Counted from the first letter of the stretch, positions 37,578-46,025 are shown. The stretch: 64,000 nt of DNA from GCA-2688105 sp964499445 (GCA_964499445.1 CAZCLE010000003.1:1-64000); one strand, 5' to 3'. The notes: generated from the letters alone by a model not told the origin. Numbers and translations: made by a program.

Positions 37578-39275
37578 ATGGCAAAGAAGATAGGTGTATA
37601 TGTATGCGAATGCGGCGCTAACATAGCCGAGAAGGTGGATATTGACAAAGTAATCGCTGCGGTTTCTCCCCTGAAGGATGTAGAAGTTACTGAGAGACAC
37701 AAACTTCTATGTTCCGAGGGCGGGAAGGAATTCCTAAAGCAAAGCATCGAAGAGCACGGCTTAACGCATGTGGTAGTTGCTGCTTGTTCACCAAAGCAGC
37801 ACGAACTCACCTTCATGAATGTATGTGGACAGGCAGGTCTCAATCCGCAACTTTTCCAACTTGCCAATATACGTGAGCAATGTGCCTGGGTTACACCGGA
37901 TGGAGAAGAAGCCACTGACAAGGCAATAAGACAAATAAGAGCCGCTATCAGTAGGGTGCTCTACCATGCTCCTCTCGAGAAGAAAGAAGTAGAGGTCTCT
38001 CCCGACGTGCTAGTAATCGGTGGTGGTATTGCCGGGATTAAAGCCAGCCAGTTACTGGCTGCACCAGATAGAAAGGTCTATCTGGTAGAGAAAACCTCCT
38101 CCCTGGGAGGCAAAGTAAAAAACTTTAGCAAGCTGTTCACCAATATGGAATCTGGCTTGGACCTGATAGCACAGGAGCTACAGAGCCTTGTGGAAAATGA
38201 GAATATCGAGGTGCTCACTGATAGTGAGGTTGAGCAGATTTTAGGATTCCTTGGAAATTTCGAAGTCAAGGTAGTAAAGAAGGTAGAAGACAAAGAGCTA
38301 AACTTCAATGTCGGGGCAGTGATACTGGCTACCGGATTTGAGCTGTTTGACCCCAAGGGGCTTCCTCAATATGGATACGGAAAGTTAGACAATATCTACA
38401 CAAGTCTAGAATTCGAAGAGATGAATATCCCTGACGGACCTACTGGCGGGAAAATCCTCCTTAAAAACGGTAAACCTCCTGAGTCGGTTGCCATTATCCA
38501 TTGCGTGGGACGGAAAGAAAAGGACTATTGTTCCAAGGTATGTTGCCTGTATTCACTCAAATTTGACCGGATGCTGAAGTCCCAGCTTCCAGCAGTCAAG
38601 GTGTCTCATTTATACTCTGACCTGTGTATTCCAGGGAAATCCTTCCAGAAGTTTTATGAAGATACGAGGAAGATGGAAATAGAGTTTGTTCGCTCGTCAA
38701 GAACTGAGGTTACTGGCAACGGAAAAGGTACGACTATCAAATATGAAACCGAGACCGGCTCAAAAGGTGATTTGGCTGCAGATATGGTAATCCTCATCCC
38801 GGCGATGGAAAGCAGCAGTGATGCCCAGAAATTTGCTGAAATGCTTAACATCCCTCAAGACGAAAGGGGATTCCTTGCCGAAGAGCACCAATTACTTGGC
38901 CCAGTGGCATCCGCTGTGGAGGGAGTATTTGTTATTGGCTGCGCTCAAGGACCCCAAAGTATTTCAGAGTCGATAGTTCAAGCGGAGGCGGCAGCCGGGA
39001 AGATACTGTCTGCACTCGTTCCGGGCAGAAAATTAGAACTGGAAGTTAGAACCTCCGAGATATCTGAAAACTTCTGTCTTGGATGTAAAATCTGTATTGA
39101 TGTTTGCCCGTATGGCGCTATTACCTTTGATGAGATGAGAAGAATCTCAGTGGTAAATGAGGTCTTGTGCCATGGCTGTGGAAGCTGTGCCGCCGCCTGT
39201 CCTTCCGGTGCAGCCAAGCTGAGGCATTCTACCTTTCCACAGATTTATCAAGAGCTTAAAGAGGTGTTGCGATAA
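37578..39275 (+). CDS. HdrA-like flavoprotein 2, N- and C-terminal cluster domains only (565 aa)
   Basis: The N-terminal HdrA domain has KIGVYVCECGANIAEKVD and ACSPKQHE. The FAD domain (VLVIGGGIAGIKASQLLA) lacks both the DCxxC pair (here NMESGLD) and the inserted ferredoxin domain; VGRKEKDYCSKVCCLYSLK is retained. The C-terminus has two [4Fe-4S] motifs: CLGCKICIDVCPYGAI and CHGCGSCAAACPSGAA. So it carries exactly the cluster domains HdrA1 lacks. AGAGGA precedes ATG 37578, 10 nt after HdrA1. Inferred to form a hetero-complex with HdrA1 in place of the usual HdrA homodimer. Confidence 0.9.
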   Translation: MAKKIGVYVCECGANIAEKVDIDKVIAAVSPLKDVEVTERHKLLCSEGGKEFLKQSIEEHGLTHVVVAACSPKQHELTFMNVCGQAGLNPQLFQLANIREQCAWVTPDGEEATDKAIRQIRAAISRVLYHAPLEKKEVEVSPDVLVIGGGIAGIKASQLLAAPDRKVYLVEKTSSLGGKVKNFSKLFTNMESGLDLIAQELQSLVENENIEVLTDSEVEQILGFLGNFEVKVVKKVEDKELNFNVGAVILATGFELFDPKGLPQYGYGKLDNIYTSLEFEEMNIPDGPTGGKILLKNGKPPESVAIIHCVGRKEKDYCSKVCCLYSLKFDRMLKSQLPAVKVSHLYSDLCIPGKSFQKFYEDTRKMEIEFVRSSRTEVTGNGKGTTIKYETETGSKGDLAADMVILIPAMESSSDAQKFAEMLNIPQDERGFLAEEHQLLGPVASAVEGVFVIGCAQGPQSISESIVQAEAAAGKILSALVPGRKLELEVRTSEISENFCLGCKICIDVCPYGAITFDEMRRISVVNEVLCHGCGSCAAACPSGAAKLRHSTFPQIYQELKEVLR

Positions 39276-39417
39276 GCAAAGCTCTATTTTTGAGGTAGTC
39301 CTATCGAAACCGGTGCCGGTGAAGAGGTACCGACAGCCCCGGCTGACGATGGAGGACCGTGCGGCTAAGAAAATAAGGGAGATATAAGAGGGAATCTTAA
39401 TCCTGCAAGGAGTTAAT
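39276..39417 (+). other. Gap between hdrA2 and the first FdhB-like gene
   Basis: About 140 nt with a GC-rich core (CCGGTGCCGGTG, CCCCGGCTG) and no convincing gene. A weak 24-codon frame begins at GTG near 39314 but has no ribosome site. The next gene has its own GCAAGGAG site, so this may be an internal processing or translation-control region. Confidence 0.35.
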
Positions 39418-40578
39418 ATGGCTTCTACTCAGAGAGGTGCAGTTTTCCCGGCTAATGAGGGAACGCGAGAGGGAATTCTTGACTTTATGAAACAGGCTCT
39501 GGGCAAAGGTTGCTTTGATGCCGTCCTCATTCCAGCCAGAGTGCCGGGGAGTGATTCATTTACTTACTTGTTAATTCAGGATGAAGCGCTCCTGAAAAAT
39601 GCCTATCCCCTATGCCCGGTTATGCCGGTTCAGGGAGCTAAAGCCCTATCCAGTCTTACCGGACGCGGCAAAGGCAAGAAAAGAATAGCTGCTCTGGTAC
39701 GACCCTGTGAGGCGAGAGCAACAATTGAGCTAGCTAAACTTGGGCAAGTAGACTTAGAGAATATATTTCTTATCAGTCTTGATTGTCCTGGGGCACTGCC
39801 ACTGGCCGACTGGGTCAAGGACCCAAAGAAAACTGAAGATGTATTCTCGGAAGTCCTCAAGGGAGGGACTAGCGAGAGCTTGCGTCCAGTTTGCCAGATA
39901 TGTGACAAATTCTCTACAACTGGTGGGGAAGACTTGCATATCGGAATACTAGGGACAGAGAGTGGCAGGATTTTCCTCGTTCCTCGCAGCCCAAAAGGCG
40001 AAGACATCCTTGACAAGCTCGGTCTTCCAGCCACAGAGGATATATCAAGCTGGGAACACGTGGTGAATTCCCTGACCGAGAAGAGAAAAGAGAAGCGCAA
40101 GCAGTTTCTGGAGGAATTTTCTTCAAGGGCTACTGGCCTGGACAATTTACTTGATATCTTCAGCAAATGTATAAACTGCCACAATTGTATGAGGGTATGC
40201 CCCATATGTTACTGCCGACAGTGTTTCTTCGATTCGGATAATATGAAATTCACTTGTGAAGACTATCTCAGGAGAGCAGAAATTACGGGCGGGCTCAGAC
40301 TCCCCCCCGAGACACTGCTCTTTCATATTGGACGTATGCTGCATATGTCCCTCTCCTGCGTATCATGCGGAGTATGTGAAGATGCTTGCCCCATGTCAAT
40401 CCCGGTAGCACAGGTCTTCAGCTTGGTAGGTGACAAAAATCAGAAGGAATTTGACTATATTCCTGGTAAGAGCCTGGATGAACCCAGCCCGCTGAGGGTT
40501 TATGAGGAGAAGGAATTTGAAGAAGTGGAGCAGTCTTATGTAGAGACCTCCGCCAAACAGGAGGCGCGAGATGCCTAA
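39418..40578 (+). CDS. FrhB/FdhB-like iron-sulfur subunit, first paralogue (386 aa)
   Basis: Coenzyme F420 hydrogenase/formate dehydrogenase beta-subunit family: LVRPCEARATIELAKLG and LISLDCPGALPLADW, then CINCHNCMRVCPICYCRQC and CVSCGVCEDACPMSIP, enough cysteines for several [4Fe-4S] clusters. In methanogens FdhB/FrhB pass electrons between F420 or formate dehydrogenase and MvhD-HdrA. The electron donor here is unknown; no catalytic FdhA is in the window. The acidic C-terminal tail (EEKEFEEVEQS) is unusual. The gene overlaps its paralogue by 8 nt. Confidence 0.82.
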   Translation: MASTQRGAVFPANEGTREGILDFMKQALGKGCFDAVLIPARVPGSDSFTYLLIQDEALLKNAYPLCPVMPVQGAKALSSLTGRGKGKKRIAALVRPCEARATIELAKLGQVDLENIFLISLDCPGALPLADWVKDPKKTEDVFSEVLKGGTSESLRPVCQICDKFSTTGGEDLHIGILGTESGRIFLVPRSPKGEDILDKLGLPATEDISSWEHVVNSLTEKRKEKRKQFLEEFSSRATGLDNLLDIFSKCINCHNCMRVCPICYCRQCFFDSDNMKFTCEDYLRRAEITGGLRLPPETLLFHIGRMLHMSLSCVSCGVCEDACPMSIPVAQVFSLVGDKNQKEFDYIPGKSLDEPSPLRVYEEKEFEEVEQSYVETSAKQEARDA

Positions 40579-41665
40579 AATACTGAAGGTAAATAAAGGC
40601 GCAGAGGAATGTGTGCGAGAACTTCTCAGGTTTCTCTTAGAGAATGGCAGGGTAGATGGAGTTTTCACTCTCAGCAAGGTGGATGGTGGGGTAGCTTATT
40701 CGCTCATTACTGACCCGAATGCGCTCGAAGATATCTTGCCCCTTTTCCCTTTGATGCCGGCAAACGCAGCTAAGTTACTTTCCCGTCTTACATTAGTGGA
40801 ACCTGCTGATAAACCTATCGCCGTAGTTATAAGACCTTGCGAATTGAGAGCACTCATAGAACTTATAAAGCGAAGCCAGGGAAGTTGGGAAAACCTCTTA
40901 TTCATAAGTTCAACCTGTAGTGGAGCCTATCCACTTGAAATGGCTGTCAATGGGAATATTGAAGAGAGGCTCCCCCAATATTGGGATGCAGTTAAAAAGG
41001 GTGAGATTGCCTCTGATATAAGGCCCGCCTGTGCCGCCTGTAAGCATTTCGTGCCTTACAATGCAGACATGACTGTCGCTTTGATTGGAAACAAGGATGT
41101 GGATAAACAGTGTGTAATACATCTGAATACTGACAAAGGAGAGCAGTTTGCGGCTGGTATAGGTGGAGAGCTTGCCGAAGGAGAAGTTGAGTCAGAAGTA
41201 ATTGAAGGTCTTCGGAGCAAAAGGGAAGCCCAAAAGAAAAAACTATTTGATGAACTCGGAATTGAAGATTTTGATATACAGAAAGTTTTTGAGAAGTGCA
41301 TAGGTTGTCATGGGTGCAGCAAAATCTGCCCTGCTTGCTACTGCCATGTATGCTTCTTCGACTCTGGGGGCGATGAGCATGAGTCAAATTATTATGAAGC
41401 AGAACTAGATAAAATGGGATATGTGCGAGTTCTTCCTGCCCCGATATTTTACCAGCTAGTAAGGTTATTCCACGTAAGCATGTCCTGCGTAGGATGCGGC
41501 TTATGTGCCGATGTGTGCCCGGTTGATATCCCACTGTGGGCTGTCTCTTTGAAAACAGGAGAGGCAGTTCAGAATGCGTTTGATTATCTACCAGGGAGGG
41601 ATATAGAGGAGGAGATCCCCCTTACTACATTCAAACCGGAAGAATTTGCTGGAGTTGCAGAATAA
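40571..41665 (+). CDS. FrhB/FdhB-like iron-sulfur subunit, second paralogue (364 aa)
   Basis: Same architecture as the preceding gene: VIRPCELRALIELIKRS and ISSTCSGAYPLEMA, then CIGCHGCSKICPACYCHVC and CVGCGLCADVCPVDIP. It shares length, order of motifs and C-terminal DYLPGRDIEEE with the first copy, so they arose by duplication. It closes the operon; the stop at 41663 is followed by 180 nt of gap and then a strong bidirectional hairpin. Likely partner of one of the two MvhD-HdrA pairs. Confidence 0.82.
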   Translation: MPKILKVNKGAEECVRELLRFLLENGRVDGVFTLSKVDGGVAYSLITDPNALEDILPLFPLMPANAAKLLSRLTLVEPADKPIAVVIRPCELRALIELIKRSQGSWENLLFISSTCSGAYPLEMAVNGNIEERLPQYWDAVKKGEIASDIRPACAACKHFVPYNADMTVALIGNKDVDKQCVIHLNTDKGEQFAAGIGGELAEGEVESEVIEGLRSKREAQKKKLFDELGIEDFDIQKVFEKCIGCHGCSKICPACYCHVCFFDSGGDEHESNYYEAELDKMGYVRVLPAPIFYQLVRLFHVSMSCVGCGLCADVCPVDIPLWAVSLKTGEAVQNAFDYLPGRDIEEEIPLTTFKPEEFAGVAE

Positions 41666-41851
41666 AGGTGATAGTATAAAACAATACTCTGGGTCAAGTT
41701 AGAATGAAACTAACCAATTCTTTTGCCCTGTATCTGCACTGCGGCAGGGTATGTCCTCCCCAAAAGCAATCGGTAGAGCCTCCCATTACACATTAGTCCA
41801 GAATGTGCAGTCGAGGCAACAGTTGCTTATTTAGTGTGATTGAGGATAAAA

Positions 41852-41886
41852 AAACAGGATCGAGAAACTAGCTCTCGATCCTGTTT
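41852..41886. terminator. Bidirectional terminator, 14-bp stem
   Basis: AAACAGGATCGAGA (41852-41865) pairs perfectly with TCTCGATCCTGTTT (41873-41886) around a 7-nt loop, with A-rich sequence on the left and T-rich on the right. It can end both the HdrA-FdhB operon and the convergent DUF5679-like gene. Confidence 0.85.
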
Positions 41887-41902
41887 AATTTAAGAATCAG
41901 CC

Positions 41903-42043
41903 TTAGCTCTTTCCTATTCTGAACATCTTAGTGCCACATGTGGGGCATACACCTTGGGTTGCTGGCCTCCCGTTCTTCATAGTTATAGCTTTAGCATCCT
42001 TCATTTCTCTCTTAGCACGGCACTTCACGCAATATGCTTGCAT
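41903..42043 (-). CDS. DUF5679-like small zinc protein (46 aa)
   Basis: Reads MQAYCVKCRAKREMKDAKAITMKN, then GRPATQGVCPTCGTKMFRIGK. Two CxxC pairs form a zinc ribbon, and the YCVKCRAKREM start plus MKNGRPATxGVCPxCGTKMFRIGK is the DUF5679 pattern. Function unknown; such proteins are often next to nucleoid or RNA-related genes. A textbook AAGGAGGTGAAGAG site precedes ATG (minus strand, 42043). It is below the usual length cut-off, which is why it is easily missed. Confidence 0.85.
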   Translation of the reverse strand: MQAYCVKCRAKREMKDAKAITMKNGRPATQGVCPTCGTKMFRIGKS

Positions 42044-42102
42044 CTCTTCACCTCCTTTCTTGCTATGTAGGGTAATCTATATGCTCGTAAAATGTCAATA
42101 GC

Positions 42103-42360
42103 CTAATAGTCAGTCACACAACATTGATTAGGGGATAACTGGACTACCTCGCCGCTCTCAAATCGAAATTGACCCTCACCCCCACCACCGCTGTGCCTTA
42201 CGTGTCCCCCCTCAGACGGTTCTATCTCCACGGTTAAAATACATAACTCCGACTCCGGTCTCACCGGCGGCTGCAACTCTGTCGGGACAGCACAGGCCGT
42301 AACCAAAGCCATAGCTATAGCTATAGATAGCACCAGTGATGTTAGCATTAACCTTTTCAT
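42103..42360 (-). CDS. Small lipoprotein (85 aa)
   Basis: I start it at ATG 42360 (MKRLMLTSLVLSIAIAMALVTAC), which gives a perfect signal peptide with lipobox VTAC at about residue 22; the longer frame would put charged residues before it. The mature part has ILTVEIEPSEGGHVRHSGGGGEG, the beta repeat seen in bacterial surface domains of the List-Bact type, and ends CCVTDY. Function unknown; extracytoplasmic. Confidence 0.65.
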   Translation of the reverse strand: MKRLMLTSLVLSIAIAMALVTACAVPTELQPPVRPESELCILTVEIEPSEGGHVRHSGGGGEGQFRFESGEVVQLSPNQCCVTDY

Positions 42361-42520
42361 GGTAAACACCCCATTGACTATGTCCAACCATATTGTTGGC
42401 TGTTTCCTGGGCTTTGTCAAGGGCTTCAGGTTTGTCGGGCATTATATACGGATTTTTAGCTGTTCCTTATTCAGTATGGTAGAATATGTTAAAACAAAGT
42501 AAGCAAGGCTGGTGAGCAAA

Positions 42521-43501
42521 ATGAACACAAAATTAGTAACAGGACTACGCGGCATCCTTTGCGTTTTGGTTATAGCTACTTTGATTATCAGTGTGGGGTG
42601 TCAGGGGGAGGGGGGACAGCTCCCGGCACCGTCATCTTCCAGTGAACTCTCGTCAACGCTTGTACCCAATATGGCTCTGGATGTGTATGTTTATGCCAAG
42701 CAGGATAGCCCGACTATGATACCAGCAGAGATGGTTGATGCGCCTTATGATGTAGGGGTTGAATCGTTGGCTGTCTGGGGTGTATTCGCAGAGGATAAGT
42801 TCGCCTTTGGCGTAGGTCTTACTCTGACCAGTGCCAGTGATGCCTCTAGATTGTATGATGAAATAGACCTGGGGGAAGAAGGCTGGAAGACGCTCGATGG
42901 CAACACTATATTTTTTGTGTATGGTTCAGGCACTGCCGCTGAATCTCTGACAACAGCTATCTCAAATCGAGTTTTCAAATACTATGACGACAGTGAGTCC
43001 CTCGAAGCTGTAGCAAGTCTGCCTAGCCAAGATACAACCAAGCTTGCTGCCATTGCTCTCGCCAAACCTAGTGAAGAGCTTATAGGTTTCCTAACCAAGG
43101 ATACCGACTTTGAAGACTTGGGACCGATTAATACGATGCTGGAGCTGGCGAACCTTAAGGTGGTAGCCGCCGGACTATATTCACCGCACCAGATAGATTT
43201 GGCCCAGGCGGCAGCGGTGATGGAGAGCGACGGCGATATCTCCAACCTTGACATAGGTCTGCTTGTTTTAGTTAAGTCGGGACTTCCCGGATTCTTAGTC
43301 GAGCCAGCTGTGGAGAAGTTCCTGTCGGAGTCTGATTTTACTGAAACAAATCTTGGTGAACTTACTATATATAAGGGCTTATGGGATAGTGGTGGAGGAG
43401 CAATTCCTGTTCTGGTCAGGATTGAGGGTAACTGCATATTCGCTGCCGTAGCCGGGCAGGAATCCTATGCGGAAACCTTGATAACAAGCACCAATAAGTA
43501 G
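42521..43501 (+). CDS. Secreted lipoprotein, unknown function (326 aa)
   Basis: ATG 42521 gives MNTKLVTGLRGILCVLVIATLIISVGC, a signal peptide with lipobox SVGC at about residue 27. The mature protein is acidic and has repeated units of the type AVWGVFAEDKFAFGVGLTL and LDIGLLVLVKSGLPGF; it ends VRIEGNCIFAAVAGQESYAE. No cysteine clusters or enzyme motifs. It resembles uncharacterised extracytoplasmic proteins; a lipid- or ligand-binding role is only a guess. It lies between an opposing lipoprotein and the trp T-box. Confidence 0.7.
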   Translation: MNTKLVTGLRGILCVLVIATLIISVGCQGEGGQLPAPSSSSELSSTLVPNMALDVYVYAKQDSPTMIPAEMVDAPYDVGVESLAVWGVFAEDKFAFGVGLTLTSASDASRLYDEIDLGEEGWKTLDGNTIFFVYGSGTAAESLTTAISNRVFKYYDDSESLEAVASLPSQDTTKLAAIALAKPSEELIGFLTKDTDFEDLGPINTMLELANLKVVAAGLYSPHQIDLAQAAAVMESDGDISNLDIGLLVLVKSGLPGFLVEPAVEKFLSESDFTETNLGELTIYKGLWDSGGGAIPVLVRIEGNCIFAAVAGQESYAETLITSTNK

Positions 43502-43610
43502 TCGGTAAGAACTTGAATCAACAGGTTCAGGTAACAAAAAGCCGTCCCTGAAAGCGCTGACTTTGTCAATATCAATAGGTAAATTGAGCAGAACCGGCGC
43601 TTTTAGTCAC

Positions 43611-43639
43611 TTGACAAAAACTAGCCGCTAGTTTATATT
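43611..43639 (+). promoter_or_regulatory. trp operon promoter with a palindrome in the spacer
   Basis: Perfect TTGACA (43611-43616), 17 nt, TATATT (43634-43639). The spacer contains AAACTAG-CCG-CTAGTTT (43618-43634), a 7-bp inverted repeat that could be an operator. It drives the T-box leader and the trp genes. Confidence 0.7.
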
Positions 43640-43644
43640 GTTGA

Positions 43645-43940
43645 AAATAGAAAAAGTAAAGGCTGGGAACGAGACTAGTAAGCCCCCAGCGAGGCTCAGA
43701 GAGCCGGGGAAGGTGAGAGCCGGCGCTAGCGCAGGGGTTGAATGGATTCGGGAGTTGCTGACTGAAAGGGATTTTCCCAAGTAGGTTTTGACGGAGAGGG
43801 CACCGTTACTAAAGCCCAGGGTATCGCTTCAAAATAGTGAAGCCGTACCTGAAAGAGATGGTTGCCTAAATTAGCTGGCAATCAAGTAGAGTGGCACCGC
43901 GAAGGATTGACCTCTTGCCTCTATGGCGAGAGGTTTTTTT
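43645..43940 (+). ncRNA. T-box leader, tryptophan type
   Basis: A leader of about 290 nt ends with the T-box AGAGTGGCACCGCG (43888-43901), whose core pairs with uncharged tRNA, and the terminator CCTCTTGCC-TCTAT-GGCGAGAGG-T7 (43911-43940). Near the 5' end GACTAGTA is the AG-bulge type motif, and a TGG followed by A near 43743 (GAATGGATT) is a good candidate specifier codon for Trp. Uncharged tRNA-Trp would favour the antiterminator and expression of the downstream trp genes. Confidence 0.9.
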
Positions 43941-43966
43941 AATTGTTAGATGGGAGTTATGCTCCA

Positions 43967-45439
43967 ATGTATTATCCAACATTAGAGGAAGTTAAGAAAC
44001 ATAAGCGGGATGGTAATCTGGTACCGGTTTACCGGGAGATTGTCGCTGACCTGGAGACGCCGGTGTCTGCCTTCTTGAAGGTTAACCGTGGTGGCTATTC
44101 TTTTCTTCTGGAAAGCGTCGAGGGCGGTCAGCAGCTGGCTCGTTACAGCTTCATCGGCACCGAGCCGTACCGGATACTGACCACCAGGGCAAAGGATAAG
44201 ACCGACCCACTTCATCTTATTGCCGAGGAACTGAATAAGTATAAGGTAGTGTCGGTTAGTGACCTTCCCCGGTTCTGTGGCGGTGCCGTGGGCTACCTGT
44301 CTTACGAAACAGTAACTCGCTTCGAGGAGTTACCATCACCTGATGCCGACCCTTTAAGCTTACCGGAATCGCTATTTATGTTGGTGGATACCATGCTTGT
44401 CTTTGACCATGTCACGCATAAAATTAAGGTCTTGAGCCATGTTCATCTCGATGGAGACATAGCAGCCGCCTATCAAAAAGCGGTGGGCAAGATTGATGAC
44501 CTGGTAGATAGGTTAAGCCAACCGCTCACGCCGAGCCAGCGCCAGAAGGCATCCACCCGTCCTATGAATAGCTACAAGCTCTCGTCAAACTTCTCTAAGG
44601 AAGAGTTCGAAGCCAGTGTTCTTAAGATAAAGCGGTATATTACCGATGGCGAAGCTATTCAGGTGGTGCTATCCCAGCGCCTAACCCAACCGACCGACGT
44701 CGCTCCTTTCGAAATCTATCGAGCCCTGCGCACTATCAATCCCTCCCCTTATATGTTCTTTCTCGATTTTACCGACTTTCATATTATCGGGGCTTCCCCT
44801 GAGATTCTGGTCAGAGTAGAGGATGGTATGGTAATGACCCGTCCTCTGGCGGGAACCAGGCCGCGGGGAAAAAGCCCGGCGGAGGATGCCAGGCTGGAGC
44901 AGGAACTCCGTAGTGACGAGAAGGAGCGAGCGGAGCATATTATGCTGGTGGACTTGGGGCGCAATGACATCGGGCGCGTTAGCGAGCCAGGCAGTGTTGA
45001 GGTTAGTGACCTGATGGATGTGGAGCGTTACTCCCATGTTATGCACCTGGTGACTCATGTGCAGGGTAAGCTGCGGCGTGACCTGACTGCCTTCGATGCG
45101 CTGCGGGCTTGCTTCCCGGCCGGAACTGTATCCGGTGCGCCTAAAATCAGGGCGATGGAAATAATCGCTGAGCTTGAGCCAGAGAAAAGGGGGCCCTACG
45201 CCGGGGCTGCCGGCTACTTCTCTTTCGCGGGCAATATGGACATGGCCATAGCCATAAGAACTATGGTGGTAAAGAATGGCATTGCTTATACTCAGGCAGG
45301 GTGTGGCATCGTTTACGATAGCGTGCCTGAGCGTGAGCATAAAGAGACTATGAATAAAGCCCGGGCGCTGCTTAAAGCTATTAGCCAGGCTGAGAGCGCC
45401 GGCTTAATACCTAGGGGAAGCCATGCTGTTACTGATTGA
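43967..45439 (+). CDS. trpE: Anthranilate synthase component I TrpE (490 aa)
   Basis: Chorismate-binding domain: the N-terminal FLKVNRGGYSFLLESVEGG with the Trp-feedback site, then SPEILVRVEDGMVMTRPLAGTRPRG, ERAEHIMLVDLGRNDIGRV, FPAGTVSGAPKIRAMEII and QAGCGIVYDSVPEREHKET. It makes anthranilate with TrpG. First gene behind the T-box. ATG 43967 lies about 10 nt after GGGAG; TTG 43943 is possible. It overlaps trpG by 17 nt. Length is normal. Confidence 0.93.
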   Translation: MYYPTLEEVKKHKRDGNLVPVYREIVADLETPVSAFLKVNRGGYSFLLESVEGGQQLARYSFIGTEPYRILTTRAKDKTDPLHLIAEELNKYKVVSVSDLPRFCGGAVGYLSYETVTRFEELPSPDADPLSLPESLFMLVDTMLVFDHVTHKIKVLSHVHLDGDIAAAYQKAVGKIDDLVDRLSQPLTPSQRQKASTRPMNSYKLSSNFSKEEFEASVLKIKRYITDGEAIQVVLSQRLTQPTDVAPFEIYRALRTINPSPYMFFLDFTDFHIIGASPEILVRVEDGMVMTRPLAGTRPRGKSPAEDARLEQELRSDEKERAEHIMLVDLGRNDIGRVSEPGSVEVSDLMDVERYSHVMHLVTHVQGKLRRDLTAFDALRACFPAGTVSGAPKIRAMEIIAELEPEKRGPYAGAAGYFSFAGNMDMAIAIRTMVVKNGIAYTQAGCGIVYDSVPEREHKETMNKARALLKAISQAESAGLIPRGSHAVTD

Positions 45440-46025
45440 TAATTACGACAGTTTCACCTATAACCTGTTTCAGTATTTGAGCGAGCTGGGTGAGGAAGTA
45501 GTGGTGGTACGCAATGATAAGACCACCCTTGAGGAAATTGATAAGATGAAGCCTCAACGGATAGTTATTTCCCCCGGCCCGTCCACACCGCTACAGGCTG
45601 GCATCTCCAATGATGTCATCCGATATTTTGGTTCCAGGTTGCCGATACTCGGCGTCTGTCTGGGGCACCAGTGTATCGGTTACAGCTATGGCGGCTTAAT
45701 CGGGCAGGCTGAGAAGATAATGCATGGCAAGTCGTCGTTGATATACCATAACCGCCAGGGGGTGCTGACTGGGCTACCCAACCCCTTCTCCGCCATTCGC
45801 TACCATTCACTGGTAGTGCAGCGTGAAAGACTCCCCGACTGCCTTGAAGTGACGGCGTGGACAGATGACGATACTATTATGGGACTGCGGCACCGCCAGT
45901 ACCCGGTAGAGGGCATCCAGTTTCACCCCGAATCGTTTATGACTGAGGTGGGGAAGGAATTACTTAAGAATTTCCTCCAGATGTCTTATACTAGGGGCAA
46001 AAGCTCGGAGGTGGAGAAATGGTAA
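45423..46025 (+). CDS. trpG: Anthranilate synthase glutamine amidotransferase TrpG (200 aa)
   Basis: Class I amidotransferase: LLIDNYDSFTYNLFQYL, SPGPSTPLQAG, the catalytic cysteine in GVCLGHQCIGYSYGG and the His-Glu in GIQFHPESFMTE. It supplies ammonia to TrpE. Overlaps trpE by 17 nt upstream and the odd membrane-protein gene by 7 nt downstream. It ends a little longer than most (KSSEVEKW), where the inserted gene begins. Confidence 0.93.
   Translation: MLLLIDNYDSFTYNLFQYLSELGEEVVVVRNDKTTLEEIDKMKPQRIVISPGPSTPLQAGISNDVIRYFGSRLPILGVCLGHQCIGYSYGGLIGQAEKIMHGKSSLIYHNRQGVLTGLPNPFSAIRYHSLVVQRERLPDCLEVTAWTDDDTIMGLRHRQYPVEGIQFHPESFMTEVGKELLKNFLQMSYTRGKSSEVEKW

Noticed and set aside
39314..39388. Tiny frame in the hdrA2-fdhB gap
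   Set aside because: GTG start without ribosome site and no recognisable composition.
43778..43815. GGGCACCG similar to a second T-box
   Set aside because: Lacks the full T-box core and has no following terminator; it lies inside the single leader ending at 43940.
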